Shown here: positions 17,509-26,294 of the stretch, piece by piece | Numbering within the stretch: position 1 is the stretch's first letter | How the letters are laid out: the number at the start of each line of letters is the position of its first letter | DNA from: Flectobacillus roseus | Lineage (GTDB): Bacteria > Bacteroidota > Bacteroidia > Cytophagales > Spirosomataceae | Assembly: GCF_030056665.1 (NCBI RefSeq) | Contig: NZ_JASHIG010000030.1 | Length of the DNA stretch: 64,000 bases | Reading direction: 5' to 3' (one strand) | The notes under the pieces: model-generated | The model's database searches: none | Told to the model about the DNA's origin: nothing | Seen by the model: the letters and a program-made list of their open reading frames with translations, nothing else | Position numbers and translations under genes: made by a program

Positions 17509-17548
17509 AAAAAGTTTGTGCCAGAGACTTTGCTCGCACAAACTTTTT
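17509..17548. terminator. Bidirectional terminator between dacB and the DUF2490 gene
   Basis: AAAAAGTTTGTGC (17509-17521) and GCACAAACTTTTT (17536-17548) form a perfect 13-bp stem with A and T tracts on both sides, placed between convergent genes. Confidence 0.8.
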
Positions 17549-17571
17549 GCTAATCACGTATAGTCCGTTTA

Positions 17572-18225
17572 CTACAATTTTAACTTGTAAGTTAACCCAA
17601 TGGTATAAACATCGAGGTCGGTAGGCACGAGAGCATAATCTCTAAAAAATGTGAGTCCCACACTATTGCGTTTATTTACGGTATAATCAACGCCTGCCTT
17701 ATATCTTATTTGGTCAAAATCCTCTCCAATTTTGTAAAAGAAGTCTGCCGAAATGGACGGCGTAAACCTTGTCTTATTTGGATAGGCTAACTCAATTTTA
17801 TTTCTTAAATAACTTTTTGTTTCCTCTAAACCCGTATCAGTATCCTTGAATTGATCTTGATAGCGCAAGCGATAACTAAATTTCAGTATCGATATTTTTC
17901 TATCATACTCAACATTGGCATAGAATCGATGAAACGGCTTGTATATATAAGCATCATCACTTTTGTCCCATTTACGCTTTTGGGCATATCGGTAATAGGC
18001 CGATACTTCCCAATGCTTGTTGAGTTTATACCCTATCCCAAACTCCCCAATGTACGAACCAAGGGTTGTGAGATTATCCATCGTTCGAACTTGCAAATTA
18101 GCATTGAGACTGATGTGCTTGTTTAACTTTTTCTCAAGTGAAAGTCCTGTCCAAGAACGTAGGTCTGTTTCTTGCCCCCACATCTTAAAAGACATAAGGA
18201 GCAATAGCAATAGGATTCTTTTCAT
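17572..18225 (-). CDS. DUF2490 domain-containing outer-membrane-like protein
   Basis: 217 residues. A signal peptide (MKRILLLLLLMSFKMWGQ) is followed by DLRSWTGLSLEKKLNKHISLNANLQVR, GIGYKLNKHWEVSAYYRYAQKR, FSYRLRYQDQF and the closing GLTYKLKL. This fits the DUF2490 family, small beta-barrel-like outer-membrane proteins of Bacteroidota of unknown role. It lies downstream of, and on the same strand as, the DUF4956/VTC group, separated by about 100 bp, and might be co-transcribed with it. Confidence 0.8.
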   Translation of the reverse strand: MKRILLLLLLMSFKMWGQETDLRSWTGLSLEKKLNKHISLNANLQVRTMDNLTTLGSYIGEFGIGYKLNKHWEVSAYYRYAQKRKWDKSDDAYIYKPFHRFYANVEYDRKISILKFSYRLRYQDQFKDTDTGLEETKSYLRNKIELAYPNKTRFTPSISADFFYKIGEDFDQIRYKAGVDYTVNKRNSVGLTFFRDYALVPTDLDVYTIGLTYKLKL

Positions 18226-18327
18226 ATTAGTGTTAAATGTGGTTAAATACTGGTTGAGCTTTTGACAGCGACGAAAACTTTGACCTATTTCCTATCGCTT
18301 TGCATAAATCAACTATGCAAGCATCAA

Positions 18328-18945
18328 CTAGTGATAAAAAATAGTCATTCTTGTACCGTCTTTCAGAAAATCTATTTCATGAATTTCTACTCTGTGAACG
18401 TCTAAGCCTGTACGTGTTCGTAAATCTTGTAAAAGTTCTTCTCTTTTTTCTGGTGTAATCAGTTCTATCCTTTCATACATCACAATTTTGGAGTACTCCT
18501 TTCGCATGATTAAACCACTCTCTAACAACCATGTAACAAATAATATTAACCCATTCAGTACCGATAATTCGTCCCATCCTCCTTTGCTCACTGCCGAAAT
18601 CAATCCTATAGCTATTACCATAAAAAGATAGGTCATATCCTTGGCAGAGATTCCCTCAGTACGATACCTTAGCATCGAAAACACGGCAAACAAACCAAAT
18701 GCTGCACCCATCGACATTACAACTTTATTGAGCATATAGGTCAACAAAAAGATGATAATATTGAATACAAAAAAGGTTAAAAACAGGTCAGCACGTCGAT
18801 AATTTTTATAATAAATCAAGCGAATCAATATCAAAACAGCCAATAAATTGATTCCCATTCGGATAAAGAACTTGGCTGGTAATTTGTCTATCCACTGAAA
18901 ACTTTCAGTAACTTGTGGTGAGGTTAGTTGTTGTAAGATGGTCAT
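18328..18945 (-). CDS. DUF4956 membrane protein
   Basis: 205 residues. Four to five hydrophobic segments occupy residues about 27-150 (INLLAVLILIRLIYY, LFLTFFVFNIIIFLLTYML, MGAAFGLFAVFSMLRYRTE, MTYLFMVIAIGLIS, LFVTWLLES), followed by a soluble ferredoxin-like tail (ELLQDLRTRTGLDVHRVEIHEID). FAVFSMLRYRTEGISAKDMTYLF is the hallmark stretch of DUF4956. Its first 41 nt overlap the end of the VTC-domain gene, so translational coupling is likely. The function is unknown; such proteins are repeatedly found next to VTC-like polyphosphate polymerase genes and CotH genes. Confidence 0.88.
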   Translation of the reverse strand: MTILQQLTSPQVTESFQWIDKLPAKFFIRMGINLLAVLILIRLIYYKNYRRADLFLTFFVFNIIIFLLTYMLNKVVMSMGAAFGLFAVFSMLRYRTEGISAKDMTYLFMVIAIGLISAVSKGGWDELSVLNGLILFVTWLLESGLIMRKEYSKIVMYERIELITPEKREELLQDLRTRTGLDVHRVEIHEIDFLKDGTRMTIFYH

Positions 18946-19714
18946 GGTGCGCCAATATTTTTGAGACTCTTCTTAAATGCTTTTTAAACTTATTCTGCTT
19001 GATTTGCTGATACAAACTAATTATGCCGAAACAATACTTACTAATACCACCTTGTTTGAGTCGATACTTTCGCATAAGGTCGATAAAAGGAGATTGACTC
19101 ACTTTTTCTTGTTTCACCTCGGCAATGACAATAGCAGAATAAACTTTTTGTTGCTCTTCGAACTCGAAAGTGAGGTTTAGGTCTATCGTCAGGCGTTCTG
19201 CCCCAACCTTACTTACCAAAGTAATACGCTGGTAATTGACCCACAGAATACCTTTTAGCGATTCAGGAATGATATCTTGTGTAGTTTTTTGTAAAAAATC
19301 TGCACTATTTTCTTCCAATACCTCAGTTATTCCGTCTTGGCTAATTCGCGTTTTTTTGGTTCTACCTTTATTGTTTTTGTACTTTATTTCAAAAAAAGAT
19401 AGGCTCGATTCAACGTAATTTCTAGCTCTTACCTTGTAGCGATTGAGCAAACCATTTTGATGTGCTTTGTAAAGTGCCAAATCATCGGTGTCGTAGTACA
19501 ATGTTTTGTAGTTACAAAGTCGATTATCGTCTATTTCCAATACTCGATAAAATGATTGTGCTTCTCGCAAAATATCAGGCAATAACGCCAAAGGAATCAA
19601 GTACTTAACATCCATACGATCCATGAGTTTTACCCCATCCATTTCCGCTAAAGTAATCGGTTCAAATAAACTAGTTTGTATTTGAACCTCTTGCAAGAAT
19701 GTATTAGAATCCAT
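18905..19714 (-). CDS. VTC-domain (polyphosphate polymerase-like) protein
   Basis: 269 residues. The triphosphate-tunnel fold of the VTC family is indicated by MDVKYLIPLALLPDIL, NYKTLYYDTDDLALYKAHQNG, RYKVRARNYVES, FFEIKYKNNKGRTKKTR and IVIAEVKQEK, which supply alternating basic and acidic residues of the tunnel. Family members make polyphosphate or bind it; here activity is inferred. It overlaps the upstream secreted-protein gene by 11 nt and the DUF4956 gene downstream by 41 nt, so the three form one tight operon. Confidence 0.87.
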   Translation of the reverse strand: MDSNTFLQEVQIQTSLFEPITLAEMDGVKLMDRMDVKYLIPLALLPDILREAQSFYRVLEIDDNRLCNYKTLYYDTDDLALYKAHQNGLLNRYKVRARNYVESSLSFFEIKYKNNKGRTKKTRISQDGITEVLEENSADFLQKTTQDIIPESLKGILWVNYQRITLVSKVGAERLTIDLNLTFEFEEQQKVYSAIVIAEVKQEKVSQSPFIDLMRKYRLKQGGISKYCFGIISLYQQIKQNKFKKHLRRVSKILAHHDHLTTTNLTTSY

Positions 19715-20189
19715 ACGTATACTTTTTAACTTGAATTAGTTTGCCTTTTGCATCGTAAGTTTTCTTCTCTGTTTTGAGTCCATTCCCATTGATCGAATAT
19801 ACTGATCTACTATCCAACTCATTATGTTCATTGTAGTGTAAAACTTCAGATTTTTCCTTAAAAGAATCGTATTTATAGACCTCTCTTTCAATCTGATGAT
19901 TATTACCGTCTACAATAACTTCCTCTATTTTGTCATCAAATTCATTATATTTTGAAAGAACTTTTCGTTTAAGTTTACCAGACTTGTCATATTCTGCCTC
20001 TTCGATGACTTCTCCTTGTTTGTTAAACTTTTTGTAACCATCATTTCGTGTTACCTCTTTACCTCCAATACTTTCAGTGATTTGTTCGGTAACAGTCTTT
20101 ATCTTATTTTTTTTGACCTCTTTTTTACTTTGTCCATAACTTAAATAGGACGTAGCGAGCAAAAGGATTGCGATTGGGTAATGTTTCAT
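19704..20189 (-). CDS. Small secreted protein of the VTC operon
   Basis: 161 residues with a signal peptide (MKHYPIAILLLATSYLSYGQ). The mature part is highly charged and mildly repetitive: NDGYKKFNKQGEVIEEAEYDKSG, LSKYNEFDDKIEEV and YDAKGKLIQVKKYTYGF. It resembles the short K-Y/F-(N/D)-x-x-G strand repeats of RHS/MORN-like proteins. It is the first gene of the operon with the VTC and DUF4956 genes (11-nt overlap). No known function. Confidence 0.7.
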   Translation of the reverse strand: MKHYPIAILLLATSYLSYGQSKKEVKKNKIKTVTEQITESIGGKEVTRNDGYKKFNKQGEVIEEAEYDKSGKLKRKVLSKYNEFDDKIEEVIVDGNNHQIEREVYKYDSFKEKSEVLHYNEHNELDSRSVYSINGNGLKTEKKTYDAKGKLIQVKKYTYGF

Positions 20190-20544
20190 ATTTGTCTGTT
20201 AGAGATTTTATATTGATGCTTAAAAGATTTGGCAAAAAATTTCGTTGTATTAGGTTATGCATTTATTAACCATGACTTGAAATGTTAAGAAACTGTTGCC
20301 TACTTATTAAAAAAGATTCTAAATAAAATCACCACATGAGTGCATTAAATAGTTTCAATAACTCAAAATCTTGCGCACTTACAAAGAATCATTCTCTTAT
20401 TAATAAAACCCCTAACTCTCCCCAGAATTCTTTCGCAAATCAACGGATAAAATTTGAGACCATCAGCAAGTTAGGCACAGAGTGTAGAAGTTACGTTTTT
20501 ATCTGTAGATTTTAACTTTTGTTAACATGAATTTTATGCAAAAA
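20190..20544. other. Gene-free intergenic stretch
   Basis: AT-rich sequence between the VTC operon start and the cotH terminator. I see no ORF with family character, no tRNA and no clear TAnnTTTG promoter; it presumably contains the promoter of the 19704-20189 operon. Confidence 0.5.
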
Positions 20545-20572
20545 ATGGCGTTTTTGAGTTCAAAAACGCCAT
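20545..20572 (-). terminator. Terminator after the CotH gene
   Basis: ATGGCGTTTTTGA and TCAAAAACGCCAT form a perfect 13-bp stem with a 2-nt loop. On the minus strand the stem is followed by TTTTTTGC. It lies about 75 nt past the cotH-like stop. Confidence 0.7.
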
Positions 20573-20646
20573 CTGTATACATAATTTCTCTGATTTTCTA
20601 CAATTGATAACACTTTAAAAAAATACATAGTCTTGTTAGTTCGCTA

Positions 20647-22116
20647 CTATTTTGACTTGGATTTTTCAGTTAAAAACTGGTCGATTTCTGAGGCTCTCTT
20701 AACTATTTGCTTCTGTAAGCTTTGAATTCCTTCCTCAAAACTTTTCTCATTTGTTAAGTGCGAATAGGGTGATTTCTCTCTACTGGCAGCCTGTTTTATC
20801 AGGCTTACATATCCATCCACCTGTTTGTTGAGTTTGGTTGCTTGCCAAGTATTTTTCCTGAAAGTTTCTACTTCCTTCAAATAAGAGCCATAATAGGTTG
20901 GATCTTGCGCAAGATAAGCAATCAACACAAACTGTTTAGGGCAATCTTTGAGAGACAGAGAAAGCCCTCTGTTGGGCATTCTGAAATCCTTAGGTGGTTC
21001 TGGCAAACCTTCAGGTATAGGAAAATTAGGCTTGTCGTTGGTCGAAATTGCTTCATTGTTATCCCAAGGAATCCAGACCAAACCACGATTGGGTGCGTTG
21101 TACAAATAAAAATTATGAGCCATTGCCCCATAAGTATCCCAATTGGTCATGGCGGTATTGATAGCCAACCATTTGATAAAGTGATTAATGTCAAAAGTCT
21201 TTTCAAGATTTGTACGCCATTGGGCAGGCGCCTTGATTCGGCTTGAGTCATTGAGCGCCGATACAAATGCCTGAACATCTTGAAATTTCTTCTCTTTTTT
21301 AAAGTTCTTTTTCTCAAACTCTTTCTCTCTGAATCGCTGAAAGGTTGATTCGGGTTTATAAATATTGCCTGATGAGCTACCAAATTGTGACTGAATCATT
21401 GTATCGTCAATCACCTCTACCATGGTGTACACCCCTGCATATTGTACGCCATCACCATAGTCAAGATATACCTCATAAAAAGCCGTCTGAGCAGTTGGAA
21501 TACCTGCTTGGCGATAAATATCGCTTGCTAGTTTTTCACGAATCAGCGTGTTGTCATGAAAGGCAGGCGACATAGATAATTCATGAAAACCATATAAGTC
21601 TGATTTTTCATATTTATCAAAATCTAGCCTAAAAGGCATTTTGTACACGCCCGCTCCCCACGAACTCATCAAGCTCGAATTTCCTTTGAGTCTGAAACCT
21701 ATATTATTCCATTTTTTTCCCTCAAATTCTACAGCGCAAGCAACGTATCGAGGCTCATCGCTTGTCCCCATTGGAGGAAGCATCATTTCGCCATCACCTC
21801 CTCGCTGAGGTGGAAAGCCTGCGGGTCGTTTGCCATCTTGTGACATCGGTGGAAAGTCCTTCTGGTTTGGTCGTTCGCCATTGGGTGGTCCCATACGAGG
21901 AAATGGAGATTTACCAAAATCGGTTTTGAACTTTTCCTTCATGTCTATTTTGATACTATCCCAATCTGCTTTCAAAATAGAAATAGTGATTTTGTTCAGT
22001 CGGTTTTGTGGAAAAACCTTGGTGTAATCTGGTGTAGAAGAAACTTGTGCCTCTCCCCATGAAAAGTTGCCCAATACAATCAAAGACAACAACACACCTA
22101 CAAGTGTTCTTTTCAT
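20647..22116 (-). CDS. CotH kinase family protein, secreted
   Basis: 489 residues with a signal peptide (about 1-24, ending WGEAQ). The CotH domain covers about residues 115-400: GNSSLMSSWGAGVYKMPFRLDF, LIREKLASDIYRQAGIPTAQTAFYEVYLD, YTMVEVIDDT, NTAMTNWDTYGAMAHNFYLYN and WIPWDNNEAIS, which carries the Asp/Asn metal site. CotH proteins are atypical secreted protein kinases. A Pro/Gly/Met-rich, low-complexity stretch (about 60-110) precedes the domain. It lies upstream of the VTC/DUF4956 operon on the same strand; this co-occurrence is seen widely and suggests a shared pathway. Confidence 0.9.
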   Translation of the reverse strand: MKRTLVGVLLSLIVLGNFSWGEAQVSSTPDYTKVFPQNRLNKITISILKADWDSIKIDMKEKFKTDFGKSPFPRMGPPNGERPNQKDFPPMSQDGKRPAGFPPQRGGDGEMMLPPMGTSDEPRYVACAVEFEGKKWNNIGFRLKGNSSLMSSWGAGVYKMPFRLDFDKYEKSDLYGFHELSMSPAFHDNTLIREKLASDIYRQAGIPTAQTAFYEVYLDYGDGVQYAGVYTMVEVIDDTMIQSQFGSSSGNIYKPESTFQRFREKEFEKKNFKKEKKFQDVQAFVSALNDSSRIKAPAQWRTNLEKTFDINHFIKWLAINTAMTNWDTYGAMAHNFYLYNAPNRGLVWIPWDNNEAISTNDKPNFPIPEGLPEPPKDFRMPNRGLSLSLKDCPKQFVLIAYLAQDPTYYGSYLKEVETFRKNTWQATKLNKQVDGYVSLIKQAASREKSPYSHLTNEKSFEEGIQSLQKQIVKRASEIDQFLTEKSKSK

Positions 22117-22413
22117 AATTTATTCAAATTGAAATGTTTAGATAATCTATTTTGCGTTGTTCCATATAGGTTAAAACACAAGCACAAAGGGTTACACAGG
22201 AAGTATAATCGATTGCTGTTCAAAACTATACAAATAAAATGAGAGGTAATCGAAGGGTTCTCTGGTGATAGATATAGAATGTCTATTTGTAGAAAAAGAC
22301 ATGGGCTCGAGCATTTATCTACACAAAGGCATTCTTGATAGACAGTTGGCGTGGTTTTGGAATTTTCTTACGTTAGTTCAACACTTTGTTATAATAGCAC
22401 ATACTTGAAAAGC

Positions 22414-23502
22414 ATGAAAGTATTCGAAAAATATCAGTTAGTATTTCACATTGTTGGGTGGTCATTAGTATTCTTTTTGCCAGTGCTCATGATGCCCAAT
22501 AGTTTTTATAATCGCCCTGAGTTTAGTCGATTTTTTACGGTTCAATGCTTCAATAATTTTGCATTAATGGCCGCTTTTTATATCAATTTACTGGTACTTG
22601 TACCTAAGTTTTTGATGAAAAAACGAGGTGATATATTCTCTATTTATATCATTCTTGGATTTGTAATCATATTAGCTTTGCATTGGGCATGGTCGCATTA
22701 TTTTCTCAAAATGCATGGTTTTGATATGGGAATGCCCAAGATGCCCCCACCTTCTGAATGGAAAGGCAAAGTAGATAATTTGCCTCGCCCGCCGAGGATG
22801 TTCTTGCCATTTCCGCAATTGATGAACGCCACCTTGACGTACTTTTTCTCGATTATTTTCAGTACTTCGTTGGCATTATGGCAAGAACGTTTGCGAAACC
22901 ATGACCTACAACAGCAAATTTTGTTGGAAAAAGTAGCGGCCGAATTAGCGGTATTGAAACTGCAAGTAAGTCCTCACTTCTTGTTCAATACGCTTAATAA
23001 TATTCGTTGGTTGGCACGCAAAAAATCTGAACATACCGAAGACGCAATAGTAAAACTCTCGCAGCTTTTGAGATATATGTTGTATCAATCTGAGAGTGAT
23101 AAAGTGCCTCTGACGCAGGAGTTAGACTATCTCCAAAATTATATCGAGTTACAAAAAATGCGTATCTCAGGTAAAAACACAGCAGAGTTTTCCCACGAAG
23201 GTCCAATACACCTATATTCTATTGAACCACTGTTATTTATACCGTTGGTCGAAAATGCGTTTAAATACGGGCTACACAGTACAGAAGAATCACATATTTT
23301 GATTAAACTTTCTGTAGAGAATGGCATTCTAAGATTTATTACAAAAAACCGAAATTTTGATCACAATTTTAAGGAAGAGGATAAGACAGGAATAGGTTTA
23401 CAAAATGTAAAAAAACGCTTGGCCTTACATTATCCCGAAAAACATGAGTTAAAAATAACAGAAAACGATCTTTTCATCGTTGAAGTATATATACAATTGT
23501 AA
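22414..23502 (+). CDS. LytS-type sensor histidine kinase (HisKA_7TM/His_kinase family)
   Basis: 362 residues from the ATG at 22414 (MKVFEKYQLVFHIVGWSLV); an upstream in-frame ATG at 22351 adds 21 unlikely residues. Four hydrophobic helices cover about 1-160, then a coiled linker (LWQERLRNHDLQQQILLEKVAAELAVL), the phospho-acceptor LKLQVSPHFLFNTLNNIRWL and a short HATPase domain (FIPLVENAFKYGLH, TGIGLQNVKKRLA). It partners the LytTR regulator encoded next, 174 bp downstream. An insert rich in Met/Pro (GMPKMPPPSEW) lies between helices three and four. The signal is unknown. Confidence 0.92.
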   Translation: MKVFEKYQLVFHIVGWSLVFFLPVLMMPNSFYNRPEFSRFFTVQCFNNFALMAAFYINLLVLVPKFLMKKRGDIFSIYIILGFVIILALHWAWSHYFLKMHGFDMGMPKMPPPSEWKGKVDNLPRPPRMFLPFPQLMNATLTYFFSIIFSTSLALWQERLRNHDLQQQILLEKVAAELAVLKLQVSPHFLFNTLNNIRWLARKKSEHTEDAIVKLSQLLRYMLYQSESDKVPLTQELDYLQNYIELQKMRISGKNTAEFSHEGPIHLYSIEPLLFIPLVENAFKYGLHSTEESHILIKLSVENGILRFITKNRNFDHNFKEEDKTGIGLQNVKKRLALHYPEKHELKITENDLFIVEVYIQL

Positions 23503-23676
23503 TTACTTTGAACTTAGGTAATTCTCGAAACGAAGCGATTTAGTTTGCTTTTTAACCAATAATTAAACACGACTACCTACCAAGATAAGGTTATCTTCGG
23601 CACTCTCTCCTATTTGTAATCCAATATACAAATCCATTAATACTTGTTCGTAATCGCTCAAAATCCATCAACTGTT

Positions 23677-24435
23677 ATGAATTTTATGAAACCATCAACT
23701 CAATCTGACTATCCTACTAAACTAAAATGTATCGCCATCGACGACGAGCCTTTTGCGCTTGAAATGATTGCTGACGATATTCAAAAAGTCCCATATTTGG
23801 AATTAGTGAATACTTTTTCTAGCCCTTTTGAGGCTTGGGAGTTGATTAATTCAGGACAAATCGATTTGGTATTTTTAGATATTCAAATGCCTACACTTAC
23901 AGGTACACAATTTTTACGAAGCTTGATTCAGCCCCCAATGGTCATTTTTACAACGGCATATCAGCAATACGCCATGGAAGGATACGACCTCAATGTGATT
24001 GATTATTTGCTCAAACCTATTCCGTTTGACAGATTTTTGCGTGCTACCAACAAGGCCTATGAACTCTACACGTTACGTCACAAAGAAGTCGCCGAAACTA
24101 CTGCTCCTGAAGTAGACTATGTCGTAATTAATGCTGATTATAAGAAGATTAAGCTATTTTACCAAGATATTTTATTTGTAGAAGGACTTAAAGACTATGT
24201 AAAAATCTTTACGGTAAATGACAACAAGCCTATCCTAACCCGCTCAAATTTGAAGGCTATGGAAGGCAAACTTCCTGCACAATATTTTTGTAGAGTACAC
24301 AATTCATACATTGTTTCTTTACAAAAAATTACCGCTTTCCAAAAATCTAAAATTGAGATTGGTCGTGTGGAAGTGCCTGTAGGAAGTAGATTTTTACCCG
24401 CATTCGAAGAAATTTATCAGGGACAACTTCGATAG
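23677..24435 (+). CDS. LytTR family response regulator
   Basis: 252 residues from 23677 (ATG at 23686 also possible; the frame is open from 23644). The receiver domain spans about 15-135: IAIDDEPFALEMI acidic pocket, phospho-Asp in LVFLDIQMP, TTAYQQYAMEGYDLNVIDYLLKP. The LytTR DNA-binding domain spans about 155-250: ILFVEGLKDYVKIF, NLKAMEGKLP, FCRVHNSYIVSL. Together with the kinase upstream it forms a two-component system of the LytS/LytR kind, common in Bacteroidota. No target can be deduced from position. Confidence 0.93.
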   Translation: MNFMKPSTQSDYPTKLKCIAIDDEPFALEMIADDIQKVPYLELVNTFSSPFEAWELINSGQIDLVFLDIQMPTLTGTQFLRSLIQPPMVIFTTAYQQYAMEGYDLNVIDYLLKPIPFDRFLRATNKAYELYTLRHKEVAETTAPEVDYVVINADYKKIKLFYQDILFVEGLKDYVKIFTVNDNKPILTRSNLKAMEGKLPAQYFCRVHNSYIVSLQKITAFQKSKIEIGRVEVPVGSRFLPAFEEIYQGQLR

Positions 24436-24576
24436 CTTGATACTGATTTTTAATGAGTTGGTCGACAAATCCCGATAACTGGTCACAAAGTAAATATCGA
24501 TAGACAACGTTCTGGGTAGGTTTTATGTCTAGTTTTTTGAGTAATCTAAGTTTTACCGACCAACTCTCAAAATATC

Positions 24577-25476
24577 ATGAGCTTTATAAATACCTTACAA
24601 GAAAAAAACCACCCTGAAGTGGATAGCGAGAAGCGTTTTTCTATTTTAATTCCTTCTTGGAACAACTTACCTTATTTAAAGCTTTGTATTGAAAGTATCA
24701 GGAAAAATTCTCTGTTCAATCACCAAATCATCGTTCATGTCAACGAAGGCAAAGACGGAACGTTAGAATGGGTTCGAGAGCAATCAGATATTGACTATAC
24801 TTACAGCGCTAATAATATTGGTATTTGCTATGCTCTGAACTATGCTGCCCAACAGGCAACCACCGATTATATTTTATACATGAACGACGATATGTATGTG
24901 TGTCCAGACTGGGATAAAGCGATTTCGGATGAAATCAAAGCCATTGGACATCCTTACTTTTTCTTGTCTGCCACCATGATTGAACCTTACAATACCAATA
25001 ACAATTGTGTGATTCATCATGATTATGGGACAGATTTGAAGTCATTCAACGAAGATAAACTCCTGAAAGAGTACCAAACATTTAAAAAACCCGATTGGAC
25101 AGGTGCCACTTGGCCTCCCAATATTGTACACCGTGACATTTGGAATGCAGTTGGTGGATACAGCGTTGAATTTCATCCGGGGATGTATTCTGACCCTGAT
25201 TTTTCGATGAAACTCTGGAAAATGGGTATTCGATTATTCAAGGGCGTTGGCGAAAGTAAGGTATATCATTTCTCTGGTCGCTCAACGGGGAGAGTAAAGA
25301 AAAACAAAGGGTATTTTACTTTTATCCAAAAATGGGGAATGACATCGGGATATGTTATGACACATTTTTTACACAAAGGAGAAGAGTTTCACGGTATGCT
25401 CACTGAACCAGTAGATAATGCTGCCGCAAAAGTTAAGAACTTATTCAAACGTGTTTCTGCGAGTTTGCATGCTTAA
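24577..25476 (+). CDS. Glycosyltransferase family 2 protein
   Basis: 299 residues. The GT-A fold signature runs FSILIPSWNNLPYLKLCIESI, HVNEGKDGTLEWV, SANNIGICYALNYAA and YILYMNDDMYVCPDWD, where MNDDM supplies the DxD-like metal site. FHPGMYSDPDFSMKLWKMG follows. It transfers a nucleotide-activated sugar to an unknown acceptor. It stands alone between the two-component system and the cysteine hydrolase, with its own terminator, so no cell-surface polysaccharide cluster is implied. Confidence 0.88.
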   Translation: MSFINTLQEKNHPEVDSEKRFSILIPSWNNLPYLKLCIESIRKNSLFNHQIIVHVNEGKDGTLEWVREQSDIDYTYSANNIGICYALNYAAQQATTDYILYMNDDMYVCPDWDKAISDEIKAIGHPYFFLSATMIEPYNTNNNCVIHHDYGTDLKSFNEDKLLKEYQTFKKPDWTGATWPPNIVHRDIWNAVGGYSVEFHPGMYSDPDFSMKLWKMGIRLFKGVGESKVYHFSGRSTGRVKKNKGYFTFIQKWGMTSGYVMTHFLHKGEEFHGMLTEPVDNAAAKVKNLFKRVSASLHA

Positions 25477-25563
25477 TGGACTGTAAAGGTTCATTTTAAG
25501 AATAGAATATCAAAAGCATTTTTCTATCAACAAAAGACTTTTACCTATATTACGTTATATAAC

Positions 25564-25595
25564 AAAGCCGAGTAATGTAAGTTCCTCGGCTTTTT
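25564..25595 (+). terminator. Intrinsic terminator after the glycosyltransferase gene
   Basis: AAAGCCGAG (25564-25572) pairs with CTCGGCTTT and runs into TTTTT (25585-25595), between the glycosyltransferase stop and the next start at 25620. Confidence 0.8.
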
Positions 25596-25619
25596 GTATT
25601 TACGAAACCTCCATCTACT

Positions 25620-26231
25620 ATGAAATCAATCTTTTGCTTATGCTACGCACTATTTTTTACGTTGGGAAGCTGTCATTCCTCTACAAAAAGCTATAAAAAT
25701 GGCGATCTTATTTTCCAAATTTCACGTTCTTCGCAGAGCAAAGCCAATCAATTAGCTACACATTCTAAGTATTCACATTGTGGGATTATTTATCAAAAGG
25801 GCACGGAGTATTTCGTGTTTGAGGCAGTTCAACCCGTTAAACTCACGCCATTGAATGAATGGATTGCAAGAGGCGAAAAATATCATTTTGTTGTAAAAAG
25901 GCTAAAAAATGCCGAAAGTATTCTTACGCCGAAGGTACTAGATGCGATGCAAAAAGAAGGGAAAAAACTTCAAGGAAAAAAATACGATATTTACTTTGGC
26001 TGGGACGACCAACGTATCTATTGCTCAGAACTCATTTGGAAAATCTACAAGCGTGGTGCCAATATCGAAATTGGGAAGCTTCAAAGATTAAAGGATTTTG
26101 ACTTAGAAAATAAATTGGTCAGAAAAAAATTAGAGGAACGATATGGAAAACGAATTCCTTTGGGCGAAAAAGTCATCTCTCCAGCCAGTATTTTTGAAGA
26201 CTCTCAACTAGTTGAAGTAGATCGAAATTAA
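25620..26231 (+). CDS. YiiX/YebB-like permuted papain-fold lipoprotein
   Basis: 203 residues. The N-terminus is a lipoprotein signal with lipobox LGSC (MKSIFCLCYALFFTLGSCHSS). The body contains YKNGDLIFQI, HSKYSHCGIIYQKG (catalytic-region Ser/His with Cys), VFEAVQPV and IYCSELIWKIY, the order seen in YiiX/YebB-like NlpC/P60 superfamily hydrolases with permuted active sites. Such proteins probably cleave amide bonds in the cell envelope; the substrate is unknown. The start is only 24 nt past the terminator of the previous gene. Confidence 0.8.
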   Translation: MKSIFCLCYALFFTLGSCHSSTKSYKNGDLIFQISRSSQSKANQLATHSKYSHCGIIYQKGTEYFVFEAVQPVKLTPLNEWIARGEKYHFVVKRLKNAESILTPKVLDAMQKEGKKLQGKKYDIYFGWDDQRIYCSELIWKIYKRGANIEIGKLQRLKDFDLENKLVRKKLEERYGKRIPLGEKVISPASIFEDSQLVEVDRN

Positions 26232-26294
26232 AAATAGGTGTAGGGTCCAAGTTAACTAATAGTAGAGTAGAGAAGTTTAGAGGTTAAACTAAGG

